Shown here: in pieces, positions 12,319 to 22,760 of the stretch | Position numbering within the stretch: position 1 is the first letter of the stretch | Layout: each line of letters starts with the position of its first letter | NCBI GenBank assembly: GCA_024449915.1 | Contig: JAMZAV010006963.1 | Coordinates: forward strand, 29,103 to 93,102 | Origin: Sweltsa coloradensis | Taxonomy: Eukaryota; Arthropoda; Insecta; Plecoptera; Chloroperlidae | DNA length: 64,000 nt | Direction of reading: 5' to 3' | Position numbers and translations under genes: made by a program | The notes under the pieces: generated by a model | Told to the model about the DNA's origin: nothing | What the model saw: only the letters and a program-made list of their open reading frames with translations | The model's database searches: none

Positions 12319-13245
12319 TGCGACTGGTGATGGGCGGAGCGCTAAGTTCACGTGACGAGAAGGTTGTGATAAATCATCATTTCGCAAGTTGACGCCTGCT
12401 GAACGGCGCAACACTTATCACGCTCTACTTTGGTTTTTCCATTCGACATTTGGACAAAACCTTTAGAATCGTATGTAGGCAACTAATTCATTTCTTCTCA
12501 TATTGATTATCTCGATTTTTAGACACTCCGTAAATTTGGTATATCGATGTACGTATTACACATGAAAAAAATATCAAAGATTATACTTTTCTCATCTTCA
12601 ATTGACAAAAAAACTACCTGTTCGGATTTCGACATGATATCTTTTTAAATAAGCCTCAGACTATTTAACAAAGAAATAAATCACTTTCTAGATAGAAGTG
12701 CACTGAACGAAAATTTACAGGCATAAGTATGTGCAGAGTGTAGTTTTTCACGGCTTCCAGCCCGCACATCAAAAGTGCGTGATTTGTTATGAACACACCA
12801 CCCCTTTTGCCATATAATCTATGCTGTGAATTTTCCGTTCAGTGCACTTTTTCTATCTATCAAGTTAATTTTTTCTTGTCTTAAGAGTCAGATGCGTACT
12901 TTGAATGAGTCCTTGTTGAATCCGATTGGGAAAGTTGTTTGTCAAATAGAGTGTTGACACAACTTATAATTTGTAAATTTTTTTCCATACATCATACGTA
13001 CATCGATATACAAGTTTACGGTCTGTGTCAAAATTCGAGATCTCACTATTAGAAGGAATATATGTTTACTATACTAAATTATTCCAAAGGTTTTTTTTCC
13101 AATTATGAATAGAATAAAAGTTAGAGCGTGATAAGTGTTGCTGCCGTTCAGCAGGCGTCCCATCTTGCTGAATGAGGATCTATCCCACATCATTCCGCCA
13201 CGTTGCTTCGTGACGTCAGGGGGGCGGGTAAAGTCACTAGTCGTC
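12319..13245. mobile_element. Palindromic MITE-like element, tandem copy 1
   Basis: The ends are GCGACTGGTGATGGGCGG and, inverted, ACGACTAGTGACTTTACC. Inside is a second inverted repeat (GCCTGCTGAACGGCGCAACA ... its complement), so nearly the whole element folds on itself around ~12750. CAATT occurs at the left flank, at the junction with copy 2 and at the right flank of copy 2. The uninterrupted opposite arm of the host hairpin has one CAATT, which supports a 5-bp target duplication. Confidence 0.7.
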
Positions 13246-13249
13246 AATT

Positions 13250-14194
13250 GACGACTCGAAATGGGCGGAGCTTAAAACGTGATCGATAGGTCACGTGACG
13301 AGTATTGGGTATAAATGCGCGTGCATTTCGTGGCTGCGCCTGCTGAACGGCGCAATCACTTATCACGCTCTAACTTTTATTCTATTCATTATTGGACAAC
13401 ACTTAAATGAATAATATTTACAAACATATCTTCTTTGTAATAGCGATTATTCAGATTGTTTTTGACAAAGTCTTAGCTTTGTTATAACATTTACGCATCA
13501 CACAAGTGGATTGGATATAGTTATCAATGACTTAAGTTTTTCTCATTAATTAATTTGACAAAAAATACTTATCAGGATTTTCGACAAGGATTCTTTGTAA
13601 GAATGCATCAGACTGTTTAGACAAAATATACTACGTTCTGTAGAAGTGCACTGAACAAAATTTACAGCATAGAGTAGTATGCACGTGCCCTTTTTCACGG
13701 ATCAATCCGCACGTCAAGGAGTGCGTATTTTAGATAAAAACACATACCCTGCATATTACTCTATGCTACAAAGTTTCGTTCAGTGCACTTTCTATCTAGA
13801 AAGTTAGTTTTATTTTCTTTGTCTTAAATAGTCCTGATCATATTTTTTAAAGAGGTCTTATCGAAATCAGATCAGTATTTTTTTGTCAAATAATTATTGA
13901 GAAAACTTTAGTCATTGATAATTTTCAACATGTATGATTCGTACATTGTTATAAACAAGCTAACGACTGTGTCAAAAAATCGAAATAATCGCTATTACAA
14001 AGAATGATAGATTTGCTAAATATTATTCATTTAAACTATTGTCCAAATAATGAATAGAATAAAAGTTAGAGCGTGATAATGTTTTTGCGCCGTGAAGCAG
14101 GCCGTCAACTTGCGAATGAGGATTTTACCAACTACTTCCGCCATGTTGCCTCGTGACGGCAGGAGGCCGGGTACAATTCAAATTCCAAGTCGTC
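13250..14194. mobile_element. Palindromic MITE-like element, tandem copy 2
   Basis: Same family and orientation as the preceding copy, sharing a single CAATT between them. Landmarks are ACGACTCGAAATGGGCGG at the left, TATAAATGCGCG near 13312, and the internal inverted repeat beginning GCCTGCTGAACGGCGCAATC. The fold centre is about 13715. No coding capacity. Confidence 0.7.
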
Positions 14195-15565
14195 AATTAA
14201 TTTTGTAAAATTAACACAATGTTGGTCGCCTTGGAATCATTTTAAAGCAAGTTTTTAATTAAGCCGAATAAATGTAATGAAAAACTAAATAAGTAAATTA
14301 ATTATACATTGAATTAATTAACATTTTAGTTATCAAATTATCCCACTTTTGACATTTATGTTATTGTTATGTATACCTAAAACTCGATCGATCGTCATAA
14401 AAATATACTACTTCACTGACATAATACAATACTCCCGAATTGTCATGTCCCCGAAACCAAATTGGCTATACTTAACCGATTAATAAGAATTAAGTGAATG
14501 AATTACTTTTATATCTCAATACTTGCTGTTGTCACTCATTAACACAGACAAAATGCCAACAGAAGTATCAAATATAAACAATGCGAGTAAAAATTTAAAA
14601 AATTTAAAGTCCAAAATTAAGTTCATGCTACCTTTCCCCGTTAAATTTGAATTCATTGAATTATGAAATTGATTGATGTAACCACCAATGGGTATTGTGT
14701 AAAATTACACAGCACACTGGACCCATTTGCATGCCTTATTTTACAGGAAAATAAAATTGTGGGAAATTCAATTAACATAAAAGTAGCTGAACTTTGTGAT
14801 TTTGGGACCTATTAATTTTTTTAATATTATACTTGCATTGTTTTATTTGATACTTCTGTTGGCATTTTGACAACAACAATTATTTAGATTGAAGTAATTC
14901 TTCAACTTAATTCTTAATTAATCGGTAAGTTTATAAGAATTTTTTTCGGGACATGACATTTTGGATTCTTGGCATTATGGTCTGTAGTGAGTAGTATATT
15001 TTTATGAACAATCGATCGAGTTTTAGGTATACATAACAATACATATTAATGTCAAAAGTGGGTTAATTTAACTAAAATGTAATTAATTCGGTGATTAATT
15101 AATTTTTTTATTACATTTATTCGCCTTAAAACTAGCTTTAAAATGATTCCTTAAGGTCGACCACATTGTGTTAATTTTACAAAATTAATTGCGATTGTTG
15201 TCATTATTTTTAATTAATTGAATTAATTGAATTAGTAATTAGTCGTAAAGTGATTGGAATTAATTTTAGCACTATTTTTTTTTGGTTCATTGTGGTCATA
15301 TTGCTCTTGTGTGATTAGCACACGTACTTGGTACGTAATAAGAAACTTTTAATTGGGGGGATTTATTTAATTGCTTTTTAATTAATTAATAATCAAAAGT
15401 TACAACATGAAATTCGTTTACAACAATTTTGGGATTTATTGGCGTTTATTTTAGTATGCCTGAAAATTTTGTTTACAATCGTAGCGATCTACTATAAATA
15501 TTTATCTATATACCAAAGTGCCATAATTGCAATACAATTGTAATAATATATAAATATAATTAAAA

Positions 15566-16625
15566 CTAGGAAACGCTTAAGTCCCGACGCGTTGATGATG
15601 AGCGTACTTGTGCATTTACTGCCATGTGTTATGCAGATGGTCTTTAAATTGATTTTCCATTTTTCTATTGCTAATGGCCTGCGAACACGCTTGGTTTTAA
15701 ATTTACAAAGAATCAACCATAAATAAACTTTAATGCTATTTTTTCAAACTTTTTATCTAGCACATTTTGTAAACAATTTTCCAACTTCCCTACAGTTTTT
15801 AAGATAAAGGATAATTTCTTTTTTAATGTGCTCACAAGGTCTTATTCTGACAATTGATTTGACACGTTTTTGATGAGATTTATAGTTTATTTAATAATAA
15901 TATGGGAAAATATAGATTTGTTCAAAAACATACATTTTCAACATGCCAGTAAAAAAATCATAATTATCGAACAAACACAAATTATAAATCCGGCTGGTAA
16001 TATTTTAGATATATTGTTTTTTTAATCTAAAACACCTTACATTTAAAAAAAATGAAATTGTAAAAGCTTAGCATTCAACCCAACATCATAAGCAAAATCG
16101 TAAATTGCAATTATTACGAGAAATGACATTGTTCGATTGCGCTCAAATTTTCATTACACTCGATAAAGCATGTAGGTGTATAAGTCGGAGAATGTTTAAA
16201 AAATTTAAAAAATCGTAAAATTGCAATTATTTTCGTAAGAAATCATTTTTCGATTGCGCTCAAATTTCACACGAATATATATTGATTCATATAATAAAGG
16301 TTCTGTGAAATAATCATTACAATTCGGATAAAGCATAGTAGGTGTTATAAGTCTGAGAATTTTTTTTAAATCGAAAAAAAATCTTAAAATTTGCGATTTT
16401 TCATGAAATAATTTTTTGTATCGATTTTTTCGTATTGTGCAGTTCGTAATTTCAGAGATTTCGAAGGGCTCCAGAAAATTTCCATCGCAATTGGACTGTC
16501 GGTTTTCAGCCGGAAGCGTGCTAACGACAGACAAAAATTAAAAAAAAAAACATTCCGGATTTTCTTTTCTTCAGTGTAGTGAAATGGAATCTTCGCTTCC
16601 TCGCTAACGCTCGCTACCTCATCCA
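15566..16625 (-). mobile_element. Helentron-like family A element in the right hairpin arm
   Basis: The minus-strand 3' terminus (CTAGGAAACGC...) is at 15566. The 5' end is at ~16625, with the CTTC...GCTCGCTACCTCATCCA version of the end repeat. The matching left arm at ~11930-11955 has no insertion and reads ATAGTT^TTAATTAT. The element therefore entered between two T's without duplicating the target. Confidence 0.8.
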
Positions 16626-16915
16626 ACTATGTAGTTACGTGTAAATTTCAAGCCATTTTTGTAGAGCCATTAAAAACCGAATAAAACAAAACCTAGTTTA
16701 TCCAATCCTGATGGTTACTTTCTGAGTTACAGCATTTTAAGAATTATTTTGCGGCCATCTTGTTGGCGCCCATGACAGTGACTTATTTGCTACCATGCGT
16801 GCACCCCCCTGTGAAATAACATTCTTAATATGTCTTTTACCTGCTCCTAAATTTTGGTGCTGGTTTCCGGATTGAAATGTTTCCTATAGTTTTAGCAGCT
16901 TGTTTCCACGGACTA

Positions 16916-17391
16916 CTAGGGTATTGCCTTAATGTTTCATGTAAAATATGGAAGGTTGTATTCCAAAACTGTTTGGCCACATCGCTGGCCAAGTGAAACT
17001 GAAGAATTAGTAAGTAATAGCTAACATCTTTAAAGTGATTTTGAGCATGTTTCAAATCATTTGTTCACCAAGAAGGAATGCTCAACCCCAAACAAATTTT
17101 GGCATGTGTTAATCAGGATCGAAATCTCCTCGATTTTGATAGTTTTCAAGTTCACATTACGTTTCATGACGGCTGGGTAACACCTAGAAAACCACCATCA
17201 ACCCTGCTTGCTGTATGCCTAGTGTGTAGCGCAACGCGGCTAGGCTGCGGCGCCCTAGCGGCACCTAGATTCACCTGCTCATCTCTGGTCACTCTTTTGC
17301 TCAGTACGGGGACCCGGAGGCTTTCACAGGAGAGAGTAATAACCCCGCGAGACGCCGACCAAAGGCTGTGAGTAACGATTTTCATGCTCCC
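16916..17391. other. Unassigned sequence, GC-rich part at 17210-17390
   Basis: A 72-codon minus-strand frame (16837-17055) overlaps the hairpin boundary. It looks moderately protein-like (QFHLASDVAKQFWN) but matches nothing I know. The following GC-rich tract is open on both strands and adjoins a SINE. Confidence 0.35.
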
Positions 17392-17765
17392 CCCTGCCTG
17401 GGCCCGGGGTAGAATTGGACCGCAGAGCATTGCTCTGTTACATTCTCTGCACTCCTGAGTGCCTGATACAAGCTGCTCAAGCTAACGTAGTCCCCCGCCG
17501 GGGGCCCGGTGTAGAATGGACCCAATCATGGCTCTGCTAATTCGTAAAATGCGATTCAAGAGAAAAGTCACTCGCAAACAATCAGCTAGTATAATAAGGG
17601 GAGTATATTACTCCTCTAAACTAGAGCGGACTCTGGCAATCGCGTCGGGACATTGCCCCCTTCCCTTACCCGTGGCTGGTTCTGACCAGCATGGGCTCCT
17701 TCCCCCCCTAGGTTAGAGTGGTGCATTATGACCTAACGGTTAAACCGTCCTTAATCCAAATAAAC
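17392..17765 (+). mobile_element. SINE-like repeat (family C), with a doubled 5' head
   Basis: Two 5' heads lie in tandem (17392 and 17492), each with GGGCCCGG then GTAGAATTGG-type sequence. The second head continues through ATGGCTCTGCTAATTCG and CGATTCAAGAGAAAA to the 3' end GTCCTTAATCCAAATAAAC at ~17765. Full copies at 31255-31626 and 23691-24066 show a 13-14 bp target duplication, as expected of a retroposed element. I cannot assign an RNA ancestor. Confidence 0.65.
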
Positions 17766-18418
17766 AAAAAATAAAAATATACCAAGCTGGGATAAAAACT
17801 TTTTTGCAATGTGTAAATGTCCATTTAAAAGTTTCGTTTGATTGTCAAGGCAGCTTTTTTACATTCAAGATGGATTACTTTACAAAGCCCGATTTTCACC
17901 CAAAAGGATTTAAATTTTTTAGATGTTGTTTTATAAACAACTGCAGAGCCCCACCCCCCATGTCATTTTTTTTTTATTTGTTTCTCGGTGGACCCCGGGT
18001 CTGATTTAGGAATTACTCATTCAGGACAGCAAAATGTCCTGAAATGACAAAAATATCTCTCTACCGCTACAAATGGTATAATATCCACCAATTGAAACAT
18101 TTTTCAGCAAATTACTTGGGAGATGTGTTTTGCACCGTAACAGAGAAACAAGTGTCATTCCCACAGTTCCCCATTCACTCGTCGACGTACGTCGGTGTAT
18201 AAAATGTAGGCCTACGTCTAATACTTTGTAATTCTTTTTTCAAATTACATATTTCTCATTTTTTAAAATTACATTGTCAATTTTGAGCCATTTCTGATAC
18301 CCTAATCGTATTTATTTTACCCAAAAATCTACCCTCCCTCCCGTAGGTTCCTGAGTCACAATGTCCTGGATGTCATTTCTGAAAAGTTGGTTACCCTAGT
18401 CATTCTGCTCTGTTGCAG

Positions 18419-18484
18419 TCAATGATCAACGCGCTCGAAGCCCACGCTGAGGCGTCAGCAGTGAAGACCTCAGGCTCAGTTCAA
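18419..18484 (+). CDS. Candidate internal exon of the Elongin-C-like gene
   Basis: It lies between a pyrimidine-rich acceptor (TTCTGCTCTGTTGCAG) and a consensus donor (GTGAGT). The 66 nt are exactly 22 codons, open in frame 0, reading SMINALEAHAEASAVKT then SGSVQ. Base composition is GC-rich against AT-rich flanks. Entry and exit are both phase 0, compatible with the candidate exon at 10016-10092 and with the Elongin-C exon at 21030. The residues do not match the usual Elongin C N-terminus, so this is a structural prediction only. Confidence 0.45.
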
Positions 18485-18497
18485 GTGAGTTCAAGTC

Positions 18498-18540
18498 GCC
18501 TAACCTAACCTAACCTACTCAAGTCTCCTAACCTAACCTA
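18498..18540. repeat. Short CCTAA (TTAGG-type) runs
   Basis: Two short clusters of CCTAA just after the 18484 donor. This is the arthropod telomere pentamer, but there are only about five units in all. It is compatible with an interstitial remnant or chance. Confidence 0.4.
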
Positions 18541-18721
18541 CTCAGTAAGTAAGTTCAACTTCAAGTCTCCTCATACAACCACCTCATACCTCTAATCGTT
18601 AACGACATTCATGGAATTGACATTTTCCAAATTTGACATTCAATATTATCATAACTTTAAAAATAAGTAAAGAAATGTCATAAATGAATAATTGTTGAAC
18701 ATTAAAAGCAACGTAATTGCT

Positions 18722-18800
18722 TTATTAACAACAACAACAACAACTTACACTTACACTTACTTTTACAGTTACACTAACACAAAACTAACACTTACACACT
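18722..18800. repeat. ACA and ACTTAC microsatellite
   Basis: CAA/ACA trinucleotides run into imperfect ACTTAC/ACTAAC hexamers. A similar hexamer array lies at 20845-20975, on the other side of the family E repeat. Confidence 0.65.
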
Positions 18801-18809
18801 ACTGTGGGC

Positions 18810-18935
18810 TTTGGAGCCGTCCTAGCAACGAACACAAAATAATTTCAGAGTTGTTCTGAATCGGCCTTGTTTGATCTGCGTTGATTCGCGGGGTGTTCGC
18901 ACTGTCCCTACCACTGATTGCTATATTTCCTATTA
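18810..18935. repeat. Family E repeat, left part
   Basis: It starts CTTTGGAGCCGTCCTAGCAAC and ends TATATTTCCTATT. The intact copy is at 55032-55316. The right part of this copy is at 20684-20820; a rolling-circle element splits it. Confidence 0.75.
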
Positions 18936-20683
18936 CTAGCAAAACGCTAAAGTCCCGCCGCGTTGATGGATGAGCTTTTTTGTAGTTTTAGTTTGCGGGG
19001 ATCTCTTTACTTATCAAGTGCTTTTTGGAACGCATTGTAGGTGATTGTTGTCAAGTTTTCTATTTGTTTACTTGTTAACTGTTATTAAATTCCCCTCAAA
19101 AAACTTATTTCACACTTTTATTTATATGGTTCTTTCTTGGATAATTTTTTCAACTTTTTCTTCAAAAACGCAATACATTCACCATTTAGCGTAATGTCAA
19201 TGTGAAAATATAAACATTCTATCCCCACCCGTTTGGTCAGAAATCGGCCCAAATGTGACGAAAATATCACCTACAAATAAAAATATCATTGGATGAGCGA
19301 AGCGGAACTTCAATTTCACTGACCCCCCAACAAAATTTTACGCTCGGTTTGTTTTTTGGTTTGTTTTTTGTTTTTTTTGTTTTTTTGTCTGTTTGTTCGC
19401 ACGATTCCGGCAAACGGGCATATGCGATCTTGATGAAATTGGAGGGGACCTTCGAAATCTCTGAACTTAGACGTGCCAACGTTTTTGTGGTACAATCGAA
19501 GAAATAATTTCTCATGACTATCGGCACTTTTACGATTTTTTTTCGATTTTTAGTGCGATATTTTCGAGACATTTTGGGCCGATTCTGACCAAACGGGTAG
19601 GGCTCTAACGTTCATATTTCAGAACATGACTTAAGGTAATAGTGATGTATTGCTTTCTGAAAGAAAAGTTGAAAAGTTTAGCAGAATCTATAGACATAAA
19701 GCTTTTATATAAGTTTTTTGACCTTTTTGTGCTATATTTTCGTGCTATTTGGGTCAATTCTGACAAACGGGTGAGGCCTACAACGTTCATATTTCACATT
19801 GACATTAAAGGTAATGGTGATGTATTGCTTTCTGAAAAGAAAAAGTTGGAAAGTTGTCAAAATCTATAGAAATACAGCTTTTAATATAAGTTTTTTTTTG
19901 ACTTTTAGTGCGATATTTTCGTGCCATTGGGCAATTCTGGGGAAAAACGGGTGGCCTCAACGTTCCATATTAGCATGGACTTAAGGTTATGGTGATGTAG
20001 TACCTGTTTAAAAGAAAAGTTGAAAAAGTTAGCCAGAATCCATAGAAAGAAAGCTTTTTTAATATCAGTTTTTTTACGGTATAATAATACCAATTGACAG
20101 TAACAAAAGAAATTTTGACAACATCACTTACAATGCGTAGGTAGCAAACAAGCACTTGCAAAGTAAAGATATCCCACGCAACTAAAACTTTAAAAAGCTC
20201 ATCCATCAACGGCGGCGGGACTTTAAGCGTTTTCCTACTATTAAAACCATTATTTCTATGGATTCTAGCTTACTTTTTTACTCTTTTTTTTCACGGGATA
20301 CTACTCACCAATAACCTCATGTCCTGGTAAAATATGACGTTGTCGCCGCCCCACCCGTTTGGTCAGAATCGCCCAAATGTTCCGAAAATAATCGGGGCAC
20401 TAAAAATCGAAAAAAATCGTAAAAGTACGACTTCATGAGAAATATTTTTCTTCGATTGTACCCAAAAATGTAGCAAGTCTAAGTTCAGAAGATTTCGAAG
20501 GTCCCCTTTCGATTTTCATCAGATCGCATATGCCGTTTGCCGGTAGAGAGCGAACAAACAGACAGAAAAACTAACAAGAAACAAAACACCCGAGCTATTT
20601 TTCTTGGGTTAACGTCGGTGAAAAACAAACAAAAAAAACAGAAAGTCAAATTGGAAGTCCTCACTTCGCTCGCTAGCTCATCA
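18936..20683 (-). mobile_element. Helentron-like family B element (outer), interrupted
   Basis: On the minus strand the 5' end is at ~20683 (TGATGAGCTAGCGAGCGAAG) and the 3' end at 18936 (AAAGTCCC...CGTTTTGCTAG, then T). Another family B element lies inside it in the opposite orientation (19290-20238). The intact family E copy at 55032-55316 shows the empty site, again between two T's with no target duplication. Near the 5' end is the family B block ACCGGCAAACGGCATATGCG. The middle has ~190-bp subrepeats with CCAAACGGGTGGGG. Confidence 0.82.
19290..20238 (+). mobile_element. Helentron-like family B element nested in another
   Basis: The 5' end is TGGATGAGCGAAGCGGAAC after a T. The 3' end is GCTCATCCATCAACGGCGG then CGTTTTCCTAC, followed by T (CTAC here where most copies have CTAG). 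Four family B subrepeats are visible, each containing CAAACGGGT and GGTGATGTA-type words. Confidence 0.82.
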
Positions 20684-20820
20684 AAAAGAAAATCGATCTT
20701 GGTTGGTTTATCGCTCACGATCGTCGATTGCGTCGGGGCCTGCAGGGTTTGGCTTGATCGCTTTTGATTAAAAGTCCCCCACTGAAAATCGGTTATATTT
20801 AACTGAGTGGGTAGACTCGA
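20684..20820. repeat. Family E repeat, right part
   Basis: It continues the repeat broken at 18935 and includes GCTCACGATCGTCGATTGCG and TAACTGAGTGGGTAGACTC, matching 55180-55316. Confidence 0.75.
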
Positions 20821-20839
20821 AATTATTTTTTTATTTTTT

Positions 20840-20978
20840 TATTTTATTTTACACTTACCCTTACCCTTACCATTACCCTAACCCTTACACTTGCACTTGC
20901 ACACACTCACACTTGCACTTACAATCACTTGCACTTATACTTATACTTGCACTTGCACTTGCACTTACACCTACGACT
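20840..20978. repeat. CTTACC / ACTTGC hexamer array
   Basis: Imperfect hexamers CTTACC, then ACTTGC and ACTTAT, lie about 50 bp upstream of the Elongin-C exon. Confidence 0.8.
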
Positions 20979-21029
20979 TATGTTGAAACAGGAGTAATAA
21001 AATAAAAATAATATATCAATTTTTTGCAG

Positions 21030-21227
21030 GAGGAAGGCGAAGAAGCAGCTGAGTACGGAAGCTGCGTCGGGCAAACGCGAAGTACGTCACCCCGGGTCTC
21101 CAGCGACCACTTCAATTTTCTCATCAAGCGAGAGATGGTCTGGTGTCGGGGACGATCAAGGCCATGTTGTCCGACCGGGACAGTTTGCCTGAGGGCGAGC
21201 CTAACCTCGTGAACCTGCGGAGATCCC
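21030..21227 (+). CDS. EloC: Elongin-C-like gene, penultimate coding exon
   Basis: Elongin C pairs with Elongin B and bridges BC-box proteins (VHL, SOCS-box receptors) to Cullin 2/5 ubiquitin ligases; it also acts in transcription elongation. The exon follows a TTTTTTGCAG acceptor and starts in phase 0 with EEGEEAAEYGSC. It continues (frame-corrected) through NAKYV, SSDHFNFLIKREM and SGTIKAMLS to LVNL and the EIP that ends at donor CC|GTGAGT. These match the YGGCEG, YVKL, SSDxHEFIVKRE and SGTIKAMLS blocks of Elongin C in order. The sequence is more divergent than usual for this conserved protein. Four one-base indels interrupt the frame, a rate like that between other repeat copies here, so sequencing error and pseudogene decay cannot be separated. 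No start codon lies in this exon. Confidence 0.85.
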
Positions 21228-21371
21228 GTGAGTTCTCTAGGGCGTCCCCCGTCTGGGCCCGGGTAGAACCTGGCCGCGGTGACTGTGGAGCCGGTCCTAG
21301 CAACAAGGCACATAGTACATTCGGGGGGCTAAAACTACTCATGGCCGCCAACTTCCTGACGTTATTTTCAG
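21228..21371 (+). other. Short intron of the Elongin-C-like gene
   Basis: It runs from GTGAGT to TTATTTTCAG, 144 bp, at the conserved junction within the EIPSH block. It contains a SINE family C head (~21244-21270), a family E fragment (~21285-21320), and a 25-bp copy (21333-21357) of the coding DNA that ends the next exon. That copy sits directly before the acceptor. Confidence 0.7.
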
Positions 21372-21513
21372 GTCTCATCTCCTGGAGCGCGTGTGTCAGT
21401 ACGTCCATGTACAAGTATGCTACACCCAGTACCCTCACGATATCCCCAAGTTCCCTATTGAGCCAACCATTGCGCTCGAACTACTCATGGCCGCCAACTT
21501 CCTAGACTGCTGA
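21372..21513 (+). CDS. EloC: Elongin-C-like gene, last coding exon
   Basis: This exon is intact and joins in phase to CC at 21227, giving P then [31 protein letters not shown] and [12 protein letters not shown], with TGA at 21511-21513. The end [12 protein letters not shown] is identical to that of animal Elongin C and forms the helix that contacts the BC-box. [10 protein letters not shown] corresponds to the family's FPIAPEIALE. The unbroken frame here argues against a wholly dead gene. A processed copy is excluded because an intron lies at a natural junction. Confidence 0.9.
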
Positions 21514-22279
21514 AATCTAAGGACTATACTTTATAAACATGTTTTATTATTTTCCACTCATATAGACAAAAAGTCTTGAATATGTTTTGTTATCGGGGGA
21601 TTTTGTTTAACTATTAGTATAACTTATAATATATGTATATGTATATGTATAACATAAGTATATGTATACCAACTTGAAATTAATATTGTATTAAAAAATT
21701 TGGTGTACATAGGCCTAAATGTTTTAAATTTTGTCAATATTCTACCCGTGCACACAGAAACTTGGTAAAAATTACAGACAGCCCAAGTTTTACTATCAAA
21801 AGAGTATGAGATCTAAAGAAGGGAATACCAATATCGACCTTGTTCGTAAATATTCGGTTCGTTCCGGCGTCGCTCAGTGCGCTATATTCACAGAGCCGTC
21901 ACTCGATGACGTAATTCTAACCAGCCGCGAGAAAAGTTGGCGGCCCTATGTTTCTTAGGCCTAAGAATTGAGCCAATTAGCCTATTTAGGGTAGAAATCA
22001 ATCAGAGGCAGTTTTTTCTAGTGAACATCAATAAATAGGCAAGAGCCGTCAATCCTTGCCGTGCTAGCTTTGTGTGGTGATGTGCCTTTAAGAACAATCC
22101 GAGCTTTGTCGAGCGAATGTCCGGTGGTGTCGGTAAAGATAACCCTTAATTTACTTCTGAATCCGATCGTAACCCTTCTTACATTTGCGCATTCTTAGTT
22201 CATAAACGTACACTGCCCGTACTACATCCTTGAAGCTTGGCAAAAAGAACTATTACGGTACGTTCTTAAATTATTTTTA
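21514..22279. other. 3' flank of the Elongin-C-like gene
   Basis: It begins with an AT-rich 3' UTR-like stretch containing TATATGTATATG repeats (~21633-21665). A GC-richer patch (21855-21960) has an open frame to 21958, and 22040-22140 ends in a possible donor. I recognise no product. Confidence 0.4.
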
Positions 22280-22577
22280 CTAGAACTTCGCAAACGCTTT
22301 TTATGAGAGGCGCGTTGTATGGATGAGCGTAATTGGTGCATTGAGCTGCCGCCCATGTGTTTCGAATGCCAAATGCGAAATGAAGTACCAGGTTGGAGCG
22401 CGCCCCAGATTGCTCATTTCGTCGTCGTAAAAATTAAACAATATTACTAAACGTAAGCTCGCAGGCCATAGCAATGGGAAAACGAAATAATTTAAATACC
22501 ATCTGCATACACATGGCAGCTCACGCACCAATTACGCTCATCCAACAACGCGCATGCAAAAGCGTTTGCGAAGCTAA
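22280..22577. mobile_element. Two-headed rolling-circle terminal element (subfamily D)
   Basis: Two Helentron-like 3' ends face outward. The minus-strand terminus at 22280 (CTAGAACTTCGCAAACGC) and the plus-strand terminus at 22577 (CAAAAGCGTTTGCGAAGCTAA) are near-perfect inverted copies, each next to the GGATGAGCG repeat. The hairpin differs from families A and B. The 76-codon minus-strand frame inside is probably accidental. Confidence 0.65.
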
Positions 22578-22760
22578 CCAAGAAAGCAATATTGGAGACA
22601 ACAATGAAAAATTAGGCCCGTAGGACGCACGTGAGTTTCTTTGGATGTTCTTTGGTTAGTTCACCGCCTGCTTTATGTAATTTTTAATTTGTTTTTTAAC
22701 TACAATAAATACACGTTAAAACTTTATTCTTCAATTAACCACGAATAAATATTTATAAAA

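Larger units (their letters stand above)
11661..16915. mobile_element. Long hairpin (foldback) element, arms interrupted on both sides
   Basis: The left arm (11661-12318 plus 14195-~14650) is the imperfect reverse complement of the right arm (~14740-15565 plus 16626-16915). The loop is at about 14650-14740. Shared landmarks include CCGTGGAACAAG/CTTGTTTCCACGG, GCACCAAAATTTAGGAGCAG and CTCGATCGATCG. The left arm carries two tandem insertions and the right arm a rolling-circle element. Without them the hairpin would be about 2.3 kb. No transposase is visible. The outer ends were set only by where arm similarity stops. Confidence 0.78.

Noticed and set aside
18498..20978. Telomere end or subtelomere
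   Set aside because: Only a few CCTAA units occur. The CTTACC/ACTTGC hexamers are ordinary microsatellite, and a coding exon follows immediately.
21124..21438. Minus-strand frames opposite the Elongin-C exons
   Set aside because: Antisense shadows. The plus strand has the recognisable protein and the splice signals.
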